From Bacteroidales bacterium (lineage in GTDB: Bacteria > Bacteroidota > Bacteroidia > Bacteroidales > Bacteroidaceae): a stretch of DNA of 12,324 nucleotides. Positions 1 through 5,995 of the stretch are shown here, in pieces. Below the pieces are notes generated by a model. It did no database searches. It was not told where the DNA came from and worked only from the letters and a program-made list of their open reading frames with translations. The stretch covers positions 1 through 12,324 of the forward strand of contig SFID01000108.1 in assembly GCA_004555425.1 (NCBI GenBank). Direction: 5' to 3'. The stretch's first letter is position 1, and every line of letters starts with the position of its first letter. The position numbers were made by a program, and so were the translations under genes.

Positions 1-30
1 GTCAATTCGCGCACCGATAAAGCCAAGAAA

Positions 31-78
31 ATTTCCGCAAAAGCATTTAGAAAATCCGCAAAAGCATCTAGAATTTCC
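31..78. repeat. Short tandem repeat, period 21
   Basis: Two adjacent copies of TCCGCAAAAGCATYTAGAA begin at 34 and 55 and differ at one base, with a partial third copy (ATTTCC) at 73-78. The repeat lies just beyond the terminator of the left outward promoter, so it would sit in any read-through leader running off the left edge. Function unknown. Confidence 0.7.
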
Positions 79-111
79 AACTTCCGATGTATTTCTTCCC
101 TTATATTGGGC

Positions 112-153
112 AAAAAAAAGAGGAGAAAGCCTTGTGTCTGGGGCTCTCTCCTC
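112..153 (-). terminator. Intrinsic terminator/attenuator hairpin directly after the left promoter
   Basis: On the minus strand, GAGGAGAGAGCC pairs with GGCTTTCTCCTC (12 bp, one G-T pair) around a ~10-base loop containing ACAC, followed by eight Ts (112-119). It begins only a few bases after the predicted start, so it would end a transcript of about 45 nt or act as an attenuator for a gene left of the window. The right-hand copy has changed stem bases but keeps pairing. Confidence 0.8.
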
Positions 154-163
154 TTCGCTAGTA

Positions 164-195
164 CAAAGATAATACATTTTCCGCCGAAATGCAAA
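164..195 (-). promoter_or_regulatory. Outward Bacteroidetes promoter (left)
   Basis: On the minus strand there is TTTG (192-195), a 20-base spacer, then TATCTTTG (164-171). This matches the Bacteroidetes -33/-7 consensus TTTG-N19-21-TAnnTTTG. The predicted start is near 157-159 and reads toward position 1. Confidence 0.85.
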
Positions 196-200
196 TCCAT

Positions 201-232
201 TTAACATATCGCAACACGCTGCGAAATGTTAA
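201..232. promoter_or_regulatory. Palindrome upstream of left promoter (possible operator)
   Basis: TTAACATATCGC (201-212) and GCGAAATGTTAA (221-232) form 12-base arms with one mismatch around an 8-base centre. They lie six bases upstream of the -33 element. The same palindrome precedes the right-hand promoter. The size and place fit a dimeric regulator or an activator site; no regulator is identified. Confidence 0.55.
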
Positions 233-284
233 AAGACGAGTTTTGCACACATGAGGGTTTCGGATGTGTTATATTACGAGGCCG

Positions 285-413
285 AGGTCGCTGCGCGCCT
301 TTAGTTGCAACGGTCGCTGCGCGCCCTGGTTTCAACGAAGCCTTCAGCTTCTAGTTTCAGTCGGGGACTGCGTCCCCTGGTTTCAACGCAGCCTTATGGC
401 TGGTGGCTCGATA
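285..413 (+). repeat. Array of short palindromes with constant GTTTCAACG linker (array 1)
   Basis: About five units of 25-26 bases follow one another. Each has a near-constant linker (TAGTTGCAACG, TGGTTTCAACG, TAGTTTCAGTC, TGGTTTCAACG) and a different short hairpin: GGTCGCTGCGCGCC (twice, at 286 and 312), AAGCCTTCAGCTTC (338), GGGGACTGCGTCCCC (363) and CAGCCTTATGGCTGG (389). It resembles a REP-like intergenic repeat. It is not a CRISPR: units are too short and the variable part is palindromic. Confidence 0.75.
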
Positions 414-430
414 GCGTTGATTCGCTATAA

Positions 431-616
431 GTAGGTTCTATAAATTAGCTTGCGATGGATTCGCGGCTATCGTGCCGTAGATTTTGTTTTTCATGAAGGA
501 GCGTAGCGGGCTACGCGACTTCAGTGAAAAACAGAAAGATACAGTGCGAGAGGCGTGAAGGCATCCAAGCCGAATAGAAGCCCTGCCTTCCGTTGAAACT
601 CATTTATAGAACCTAC
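431..616 (+). mobile_element. MITE-like element A
   Basis: A 186-base element bounded by imperfect terminal inverted repeats, GTAGGTTCTATAAATTAG (431-448) and CTCATTTATAGAACCTAC (599-616), one mismatch. It contains the perfect hairpin GCGTAGC-GG-GCTACGC and has no ORF. Full relatives lie at 1096-1285 and 8893-9061 and a decayed one at 11803-11965. No transposase is present, so any mobility would need an enzyme elsewhere. Family name unknown. Confidence 0.75.
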
Positions 617-939
617 CTAGAGCCAGCTGAGCCAGCGCAGCGCAGAAATAATTTATGACAACCAGCACAGCATTTTAGTTTTTTTATTTAACTTTGCCCT
701 GTATTTCAAATGGAATCTCTACGTTTCTGATAGGGAATTCCTTTTCACTCTTTACGTTGTCCCCACCAAAAAAAATCATAGCCTATGTAACATCTCCCCA
801 ATAGTTCCTCTTGGCTGGTTTGTCCAGCATTCTATTTCTACCTTAGAAACCACATTCTTTTCAACTGAATGACAGGAAGAGGAACGTACATCATTTTGCT
901 ACATACATTAGAACTTGACGCTTGTCCTTCCTACCGAAT
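617..939. other. Intergenic stretch without a confident gene
   Basis: AT-rich sequence with no long ORF. A -7-like motif TAACTTTG lies at 689-696 on the plus strand, without a good -33 box; it could start a transcript ending at the T-run at 1077-1082. On the minus strand two short open stretches in different frames (898-776 and 779-684) could be remains of a decayed gene, but each is short enough to occur by chance. Confidence 0.4.
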
Positions 940-1082
940 ACCGCCAATATTCATCACAAACGGACAGGTCGTTGACAGGTTCACGCTATATGGCGTGAAC
1001 CATTCTGTGTGCTTGTGTTTGTGAAGGTCACTTGGCGGTAACCTGGTAAGAGCAAGTAGCAGAATGGTTACACGCCTTTTTT
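940..1082 (+). ncRNA. Candidate structured RNA or attenuator with competing hairpins
   Basis: Three pairings involve the same bases. (1) GGTTCACGC (978-986) pairs with GCGTGAACC (993-1001). (2) GGCGTGAACCATTCTG (992-1007) pairs with CAGAATGGTTACACGCC (1060-1076) with one bulged base, extended inward by TGCTTG (1010-1015) with CAAGTA (1053-1058), and is followed by six Ts. Pairing 1 excludes pairing 2. (3) ACCGCCAA (940-947) is an exact complement of TTGGCGGT (1032-1039), which lies in the loop of pairing 2, so a pseudoknot is possible. The layout resembles an attenuator or riboswitch, or a terminator-ended small RNA. I recognise no known RNA family, and no ORF sits directly downstream: a MITE-like element intervenes before the lipoprotein gene at 1314. 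Confidence 0.4.
992..1082 (+). terminator. Long terminator hairpin with T-run
   Basis: A 16-bp stem with one bulge (992-1007 with 1060-1076), an inner 6-bp stem, and six Ts at 1077-1082. The T-run gives plus-strand orientation. It separates upstream transcription from the lipoprotein genes. Confidence 0.6.
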
Positions 1083-1095
1083 GTGTCCTGTCGTT

Positions 1096-1285
1096 TAGGT
1101 AGATTCAATCAATTAGCTTGCGATGGATTCGCGGCTATCGTGCCGTAGATTTTTGTTTTACATGAAGGAGCGTAGCGGGCTACGTGACCGAATGAGAAAC
1201 AAAAAGACATGGTGCGAGAGGCAGAAAGGCATCCAAGTCAAATAGAAATACTATCTTCCACTGAAACTAATTTATAGAACCTACC
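1096..1285 (+). mobile_element. MITE-like element B
   Basis: Same family and orientation as element A, clearly similar along its length. The right end CTAATTTATAGAACCTAC (1267-1284) is intact, while the left end (GTAGATTCAATCAATTAG, 1099-1116) has drifted. It ends 28 bases before the first lipoprotein ATG, so it forms most of that gene's upstream region. No ORF, and no clear TAnnTTTG promoter inside. Confidence 0.7.
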
Positions 1286-1313
1286 TTAAAAACTCACATT
1301 CAATTTATCACGT

Positions 1314-2174
1314 ATGAAAATTTATCATTTTCTTCTTGGTTGTTGTGTGGCGGCCTGTCTCTTCTCATGTAAAACCATCCAGAACGAGAGCATCACTTAC
1401 TACAGCATCCGCACGCGCCACGCGCAGCCCACTCCCGAAAGTCCCATCCCCGATGCAGCCAAGATAGCAGTCAGTTATCAAGTGGACGAGGAGGGCAAAC
1501 TGACCGCCACCGTTTTCAACCGCACAGACGAAATCATGATGATTGACCAGACGCTCTCTTTCTTGGTCGACATGGATGGCAAGTCAACTTCCTATTTCGA
1601 CCCGACCGTTCGCACCACAACGGTCACCGATGTCAACTCTGCCACCCGCGGCGGTTCGCTTAATCTGGGTGCAGTAGCTAATGCTTTCGGCATTGGCGGT
1701 GCAGTAGGCACACTGGCCAAAGGTATCAACCTTGGAGGTGCCAACACCAATACAACGGCTGTGACCAACTCCACCTACATTGCCGACCAACCCAAGGTGT
1801 CTATCGGTCCGAGAGGTAGCGGTATCATGTCGAAGACGTTCAGCATTGGCACGTTGCCCAATCAAACAGATTTCTCTGCCCATAATTATGAGTCCTCTCC
1901 CTATCATTTCACGGTGTGCATTACCTATTCCACGGACGAAGGAAAGACTTTCCAGAAACTCGTCAGCGATTTCTATATCAATGCCTACCTCCGCATTGCC
2001 GTTAGGGAACATGGCAAGATGAATAACGCCCTGCTCGAACTCTTTCAGCGAAAGCCTGATGCCGTCAATGAGAAGATTTGGGAGCTGAGTACCACGCCTG
2101 ATCATCCTGGTTTTTTATCGGGTAAGAGTGATTGTAAAAAAATCTGTACAGGCGTATTGTATGATTATCAATAA
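1314..2174 (+). CDS. Lipoprotein of unknown function (286 aa)
   Basis: I do not recognise the family. The N-terminus MKIYHFLLGCCVAACLFSC is a short hydrophobic signal peptide with a plausible lipobox (L16-F-S-C19), so export and lipidation at Cys19 are expected. Residues 45-100 look like an immunoglobulin-like or beta-rich region. Residues 113-145 are a striking glycine-rich hydrophobic segment (GGSLNLGAVANAFGIGGAVG), which could be a membrane-inserting or low-complexity stretch. The C-terminal half contains FTVCITYSTDEGKTF, and two further cysteines (274 and 278) lie near the end. The next gene, also a lipoprotein, starts 10 bases after the stop, so the two are probably cotranscribed. The ATG at 1314 is chosen because the signal peptide begins there. 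The last ~70 bases are AT-rich, unlike the body of the gene. No promoter is visible between element B and the start. Confidence 0.8.
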   Translation: MKIYHFLLGCCVAACLFSCKTIQNESITYYSIRTRHAQPTPESPIPDAAKIAVSYQVDEEGKLTATVFNRTDEIMMIDQTLSFLVDMDGKSTSYFDPTVRTTTVTDVNSATRGGSLNLGAVANAFGIGGAVGTLAKGINLGGANTNTTAVTNSTYIADQPKVSIGPRGSGIMSKTFSIGTLPNQTDFSAHNYESSPYHFTVCITYSTDEGKTFQKLVSDFYINAYLRIAVREHGKMNNALLELFQRKPDAVNEKIWELSTTPDHPGFLSGKSDCKKICTGVLYDYQ

Positions 2175-2184
2175 TTATTAAATC

Positions 2185-3009
2185 ATGAGAAATATTTTTT
2201 ATCTTACCATTTTAGCTTCACTACTTTGTTCTTGTGCAGTCAAACAGAAAGTAATTGTGAATGGGGCTCCTGGTACAACTATTTACGATACACATTTTAA
2301 TAATCTAGCCACTATTGACTCAAATGGAACAGCCACTTTAGAAATTAGCAAGAGTAATTACCATTCCTTTTTATTGTCGGTCACCCCCGGGGGGAGTGTA
2401 GTCCCGTTCGGCATGGATTTCAAAGAGAACCATAGAACAGCAAAAAAAATACTCATTTTCCTAGGACCCTATGGTCCATCATTCTATTATTGGATGGCTA
2501 ATGAACAATGGCAAGACAATTACTCCTACCTCAAACAGCAGAAGACCAACGAAGATTTCCCGTTTCAGCCCTACGTAGAGACAGGCTTCAAACGCGAAGT
2601 TCTGAAAGCCAATCATGCACCAGCAAACAAAGAAATGGCTGGCACGGCCATTGGTACCTCTCTGCGCAATTTGGCTGGCAATATTGCTGGCACCTACACA
2701 GGCGAGGGCCAACTGCTCACGAACAAAGGCAGAATGGCAGAACGCTATGAGGGTCTGACACTTCAGATTACGCGCGTGGACAACCATACAGTGACTATAG
2801 CCGTGCTGGACAACAACAACGAGAGTTACTTCGATGAGCCACAACAATACTCTGTCAAGAAAAACGAAGACGGCACCTACGTCCTCACACTGACATCGGA
2901 CAGCGAAGCCGTCATCAGCATCAATGCAGACGGCACACTGGATTACCACCATCCCCACATACCTATTAATGCAAAAAATTATATTCTCAATATCTCGGCA
3001 AACCGATAG
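2185..3009 (+). CDS. Lipoprotein, possible C-terminal calycin-like barrel (274 aa)
   Basis: The N-terminus MRNIFYLTILASLLCSC gives a signal peptide with lipobox L14-C-S-C17. Residues 22-65 (VIVNGAPGTTIYD, IDSNGTATLEI) resemble a PEGA-type beta repeat. Residues 88-104 (KILIFLGPYGPSFYYWM) are a hydrophobic, aromatic-rich patch that could contact a membrane. From about residue 168 the pattern GTYTGEGQLL, LTLQITRVDNHTVTIAVLDNN, TYVLTLTSDSEAVISINADG suggests an eight-strand lipocalin or calycin-like barrel, as in several Bacteroidetes cell-surface proteins. That assignment is by pattern only. The first ~290 bases are AT-rich and the rest is GC-richer, suggesting a mosaic gene. It is the second gene of a likely two-gene unit ending at the terminator at 3029-3069. 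The function could be envelope binding or stress-related, but nothing here proves it. Confidence 0.8.
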   Translation: MRNIFYLTILASLLCSCAVKQKVIVNGAPGTTIYDTHFNNLATIDSNGTATLEISKSNYHSFLLSVTPGGSVVPFGMDFKENHRTAKKILIFLGPYGPSFYYWMANEQWQDNYSYLKQQKTNEDFPFQPYVETGFKREVLKANHAPANKEMAGTAIGTSLRNLAGNIAGTYTGEGQLLTNKGRMAERYEGLTLQITRVDNHTVTIAVLDNNNESYFDEPQQYSVKKNEDGTYVLTLTSDSEAVISINADGTLDYHHPHIPINAKNYILNISANR

Positions 3010-3028
3010 AATCACGCTGATATTGAAT

Positions 3029-3069
3029 AAAAAGAACCGCACCCTGATGGCCAGAGTGCGGTTCTTTTT
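3029..3069 (+). terminator. Strong rho-independent terminator after the lipoprotein pair
   Basis: AAAAAGAACCGCAC pairs with GTGCGGTTCTTTTT, extended by CTG/CAG, around a short loop. The stem is GC-rich and ends in a T-run on the plus strand. The A-run on the left makes it potentially bidirectional. It starts 20 bases after the stop at 3009. Confidence 0.9.
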
Positions 3070-3521
3070 CGACGGAAAACTTGTGGGCGGGGGCGCAGGT
3101 TGCGCCTGCGGGGCGCACCTCTAACTCCGCGCATAATGCGCACCTGTTATTTCCATTTCAATTTGGGGGCTTCCCAACCTGTACTAACTTCCCACAAAAC
3201 CGCTGAGCCATATGCCCTCGGGCAACGTTCGGCACATTATTTTTCCTGAAAACAAACCCGTAATATCTGCGAATGATGCGGAACGGCGTGTGTAGGGTTG
3301 GTGAAGGGTTGTGTGTAGGGTTTGCGGGGTAAAAACTACACACTTATTCGTTTGATGATAAGGGCGTTAACGGTGGCGGTGTAGGGTGTGTAGGGTTTTT
3401 CGTGGTTTTTTCAACTTAGGGGAGAGGTGGGGGTGTTTCTGGGATACGAGCAACCGCTATATTGACGAATTTCCAGAAAACCTTATGTTGCGTTAAGTCA
3501 AAGTGGCCCGTTTCGGAATAT
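3070..3521. other. Intergenic region with palindromes and GTGTAGGGT repeats
   Basis: No gene is supported here. It holds CGCAGGTTGCGCCTGCG (near 3095-3111), the exact palindrome GCGCATAATGCGC (3129-3141), and a cluster of GTGTAGGGT units (3290, 3313, 3379 and 3388, with an inverted ctacacac at 3336). A minus-strand open stretch at 3158-3343 has no protein-like composition and crosses these repeats, so I do not call it. Confidence 0.6.
3290..3400 (+). repeat. Cluster of GTGTAGGGT units
   Basis: Exact GTGTAGGGT occurs at 3290-3298, 3313-3321, 3379-3387 and 3388-3396; the last two are directly adjacent. A shorter related AAGGGTTG lies at 3304-3311 and the inverted ctacacac at 3336-3343. The plus strand is G/T-rich. 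The units lie 130-230 bases upstream of the promoter motif of the VapE-like gene. They could bind a protein or be slippage products. Confidence 0.65.
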
Positions 3522-3529
3522 TATCTTTG
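3522..3529 (+). promoter_or_regulatory. -7 promoter motif upstream of the VapE-like gene
   Basis: TATCTTTG fits the Bacteroidetes -7 consensus TAnnTTTG and would start a transcript near 3535 with an ~80-base leader before the ATG at 3617. No convincing -33 TTTG is seen at the usual 19-21 base distance, so activation by a factor or weak activity is possible. Confidence 0.5.
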
Positions 3530-3582
3530 CAGGCAAATTCGGCAGCGGTTTATCCACGTAAGCCCTTGACAACCGAAACACC

Positions 3583-3600
3583 AATTTCATAGAACCTACG
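3583..3600 (+). repeat. Solo end of the MITE-like family (fragment)
   Basis: AATTTCATAGAACCTAC closely matches the right terminal repeat of elements A-C (AATTTATAGAACCTAC). Nothing matching the body of the element precedes it. It lies 17 bases before the start of the VapE-like gene, inside its predicted leader. Confidence 0.45.
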
Positions 3601-3616
3601 ATAAAACAAGAACGAG

Positions 3617-4945
3617 ATGAAACTTATGATTCTACCAGCACTCAGAGACTTGGCCGTGGCCTATGTCAAGCATTACACAAGAAAGATGGCAGGCGCGAAA
3701 CGTGTGCCTGCGGTGAAGAGTAACTTTCCCCAGAAACAGCAAACCGACACCGCCGAACCTATGTATCAAAAGAATAAGACGGGCAAGGCGGAAGAACCGC
3801 TCATACTGCAGATTGCGCAACAGATTTCCAGCCGTTGGGATTTGCGCTACAACACTCTGCTCAACGACTTGGAGGTGCGGCCTGCGGGGAATCCCACCCA
3901 AGCGTTCACGCCCATCGACGAGCGCACGAGCAATACGATACGTATGGAGGTGTTGGAGCAAAATCAGCAGTGCTATATGAGTTGGATTGATTGCTTCCTG
4001 CGTTCAAAGGCTGTGCCGCAGTACCATCCTCTGCGTGCGTATCTGGAGGGACTGCCCGCTTGGGACGGCAGTGACCGCATGGGCGAATTGGCGGCACGCA
4101 TATCGGAGGACGCACTGTGGACGAAGGTCTTCCGCTGCTGGTTGCGCGGAGCGGTGAAGGGGTGGTTGGGTGCGGCGGACGCGGCGGCGTTGAACGTGTT
4201 CGACTGTCAGACAGCGCCGCTGCTCGTGAGCGAGCAACAGGGTCTGGGCAAGAGTACGTTCTGTAGGATGCTCTTGCCCGAGAGCCTGCGGATGTATTAC
4301 ACTGAAAAGTTTGACCTCACGGCCGACAGCCATGCCGAAAAACAGTTGGGGCAGTTTGCACTCATCAATATGGACGAGTTCGACCGCTACAGCGAGCGGC
4401 AGATGGGGGTATTGAAGAACCTGATGCAACTGACGAAGGTGAAACTGCGCCGTCCGCGAAGCCGTGCGTTGGTGGAAGTGCGGCGCATTGCCGCCTTCAT
4501 CGGTACCTCGAATTATGCAGAACTGCTGACCGACCCAACGGGCTCGCGCCGCTTCTTCTGTCAAGAAGTGAAGGCACCCATCAACAACGCACCGATAGAC
4601 TACGAACAACTGTATGCCCAGGTCATGGCCGAACTGGCCGAAGGGCAGCCCACCTTCTTCACAAAAGCAGAGGAAGCAGAAATCCAAGCACACAACGCCA
4701 CCTTCTACCGCCACTCCCCACTGGCCGAAGCCTTCGCCCACTCGTTCACCGAAGAGGGCAAGGACGAATGGCTCTCGGCTGGCGATATCTTCAACATCCT
4801 GAAACACGATTCGCCCAAAGCCTTGCAAGGTATCACTATCACACGATTGGGTCGTGAACTGCGCAGACTGGGCGTGCCGAAGCAGCGAACAAGGACTGGC
4901 ATCCGATATTGCGTGAAGGCAGGGCGACGCTGCTCGCTCGTTTAG
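3617..4945 (+). CDS. VirE/VapE-like P-loop ATPase (442 aa)
   Basis: This belongs to the virulence-associated E (VirE/VapE) family, SF3-like helicase-type ATPases found in phages, islands and as lone genes in Bacteroidetes. Visible motifs: a typical pre-ATPase segment HPLRAYLEGLPAWDGSDRM (137-155); Walker A SEQQGLGKST (205-214, K212, S213); Walker B FALINMDEFD (247-256, D253, E254); sensor-like GTSN (296-299); and likely arginine-finger residues in TGSRRFF (R311, R312). Residues ~385-436 form a small winged-helix-like C-terminal region (EWLSAGDIFNILKH to GIRYCVKAG), as in Bacteroidetes members. The first Walker A glycine is Glu206 here. Many relatives carry an N-terminal primase-like VirE_N domain; this protein has only ~130 poorly conserved residues there, so it is an ATPase without an obvious primase. 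No integrase, phage structural gene or plasmid gene is nearby. A role in DNA replication or defence is inferred only. Confidence 0.85.
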   Translation: MKLMILPALRDLAVAYVKHYTRKMAGAKRVPAVKSNFPQKQQTDTAEPMYQKNKTGKAEEPLILQIAQQISSRWDLRYNTLLNDLEVRPAGNPTQAFTPIDERTSNTIRMEVLEQNQQCYMSWIDCFLRSKAVPQYHPLRAYLEGLPAWDGSDRMGELAARISEDALWTKVFRCWLRGAVKGWLGAADAAALNVFDCQTAPLLVSEQQGLGKSTFCRMLLPESLRMYYTEKFDLTADSHAEKQLGQFALINMDEFDRYSERQMGVLKNLMQLTKVKLRRPRSRALVEVRRIAAFIGTSNYAELLTDPTGSRRFFCQEVKAPINNAPIDYEQLYAQVMAELAEGQPTFFTKAEEAEIQAHNATFYRHSPLAEAFAHSFTEEGKDEWLSAGDIFNILKHDSPKALQGITITRLGRELRRLGVPKQRTRTGIRYCVKAGRRCSLV

Positions 4946-5883
4946 CGCACGCTGATGGGCTTCACCTGTACTGGACTGTAGGGAAGCAACTGCGAGGAGT
5001 TGCAGATGATGGTTTGGCCTTTCTGACCTTTTAGGTAGAAATAGAAGAGGCGGACGTTGCTGTCGGTGCGGGGATCGGTGTTGATGACATAGACGCTGCG
5101 GATGAGCGGATATTCGCCCGTGGCTATGCGATATTGGTAGGGGCGGAAGCCAATGGGATTCTCGTCTGTGTCGCGCGTCACCTTGAGTACGTGGATGTCC
5201 AGTTGACTGAAGTCGGTGATGACAGGTTGGCCGGGCTGCTTGAGCCAGTTGGCGCCGATGACACCGATAACATCGGGGTTGCGCTTGACGATGGCGATGA
5301 CGGAGTCGTTGCTGCCTTGTGCGAAGAGATTGCCTCGGAGGTCGCGGCCGTTGTTGAGGGAGTCGCGCATATAGCGAATGGTGCTGGAGCCCGAGGCATC
5401 GAAGACGAGGCTCAGTTCGCCCTTGCGGGTGGCGTGGCGGAGTTGTTCCCAGCGCGTAATCTTGCCGCTGACGATGTCGCGCAGGTCATCGACGGAAATC
5501 AGCGTATCGGTGTTGGCCGCATTGGTAATGAGGGCCAGCGCATCGGTGGCTACGAGCGCCTGGTCCACGCCGAGGTGGTCGGGCCCCGAGGCTATGATTT
5601 TGCGCTCCTCGTCCGTCACCTTGCGGGTGGCCACGATGCAGCGCACGCTGTCCATAAGGAGAAGACGGAAGGCCGAGTCTTCGTTGACGTAGAGCACATG
5701 GTCGTCGGCTTCTACGTGCTGCTTGCGAAAAGCATCCAGTACTTCTTCGATGATAGGCTGGAAGGTTTCATCCACAGCGGCATATACGTCGTCGGAGAAG
5801 CGCCAGTTGTTGCTCAAATCGGGCGCAGAGCAGGAGATGATGAGCAGCAGGGAAATCAGGAGAAAGGAATGTAGGGATTTCAT
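4942..5883 (-). CDS. PstS-like phosphate-type substrate-binding lipoprotein (313 aa)
   Basis: The true start is the ATG at 5881-5883; the open frame extends further upstream to 6153, but that part is low-quality sequence overlapping the next gene. MKSLHSFLLISLLLIISC gives a signal peptide with lipobox and Cys18. The mature protein has the periplasmic substrate-binding fold of the PstS-like family: DHLGVDQALVATDALALIT (102-120), SGKITRWEQL (139-148), the anion-binding loop DASGSSTIRYMRDS (162-175), GVIGANW (207-213) and EYPLIRSVYV (257-266). No PstA, PstB or PstC transporter gene is adjacent. Bacteroidetes often carry such lone PstS-like proteins, sometimes near TonB/ExbB genes, so transport is not assured and ligand binding or sensing is equally possible. 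A -7 promoter lies directly upstream. The stop codon overlaps that of the convergent VapE-like gene by two bases, leaving no room for a terminator. Confidence 0.85.
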   Translation of the reverse strand: MKSLHSFLLISLLLIISCSAPDLSNNWRFSDDVYAAVDETFQPIIEEVLDAFRKQHVEADDHVLYVNEDSAFRLLLMDSVRCIVATRKVTDEERKIIASGPDHLGVDQALVATDALALITNAANTDTLISVDDLRDIVSGKITRWEQLRHATRKGELSLVFDASGSSTIRYMRDSLNNGRDLRGNLFAQGSNDSVIAIVKRNPDVIGVIGANWLKQPGQPVITDFSQLDIHVLKVTRDTDENPIGFRPYQYRIATGEYPLIRSVYVINTDPRTDSNVRLFYFYLKGQKGQTIICNSSQLLPYSPVQVKPISVR

Positions 5884-5911
5884 AGGGAAATAATTGGTTG
5901 GATTCTGCGGG

Positions 5912-5943
5912 CAAAGGTAGAAAAAGGGCGGTGGATAGCCAAG
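5912..5943 (-). promoter_or_regulatory. Promoter of the PstS-like gene
   Basis: TACCTTTG on the minus strand (5912-5919) matches TAnnTTTG. A CTTG (5940-5943) lies 20 bases upstream as an imperfect -33 TTTG. The predicted start is about 25 bases before the ATG at 5883. It lies in the 112-base gap after the hydrolase gene, giving this gene its own transcription. Confidence 0.6.
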
Positions 5944-5995
5944 GGGAGCGTCTGCTTTTTGTGCGCAAGGGGCGGTCGGAAAAGGGCAAGCACTG

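Larger units (their letters stand above)
82..282 (-). repeat. Left copy of ~200-bp inverted repeat (outward promoter/terminator cassette)
   Basis: This stretch is the reverse complement of 12124-12324. The block 154-250 is nearly identical between the copies. Differences concentrate in the hairpin (about 103-147) and in about ten bases near 251-262, and identity resumes at 263-282. Reading outward (minus strand) the order is: conserved upstream block, 12-bp-arm palindrome, -33 and -7 promoter elements, hairpin with T-run, and a conserved tail GGAAGAAATACATCGGAA. No ORF or transposase is inside. It may be a dispersed regulatory repeat or a small RNA gene; the repeat itself is certain, its role is not. 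Confidence 0.95.

Noticed and set aside
285..413. Looks like a mini CRISPR array (constant unit, variable part)
   Set aside because: Units are only 25-26 bases, the constant part is about 10 bases, the variable parts are self-complementary, and there are no cas genes nearby.
940..1082. tmRNA, RNase P, SRP RNA or retron RNA
   Set aside because: I see none of the conserved sequences of these RNAs and no reverse transcriptase gene in the window; only the pairing pattern supports an RNA.
3158..3343. Minus-strand ORF of 61 codons
   Set aside because: It reads the GTGTAGGGT repeats as PNP/HT-rich peptide with no recognisable domain.
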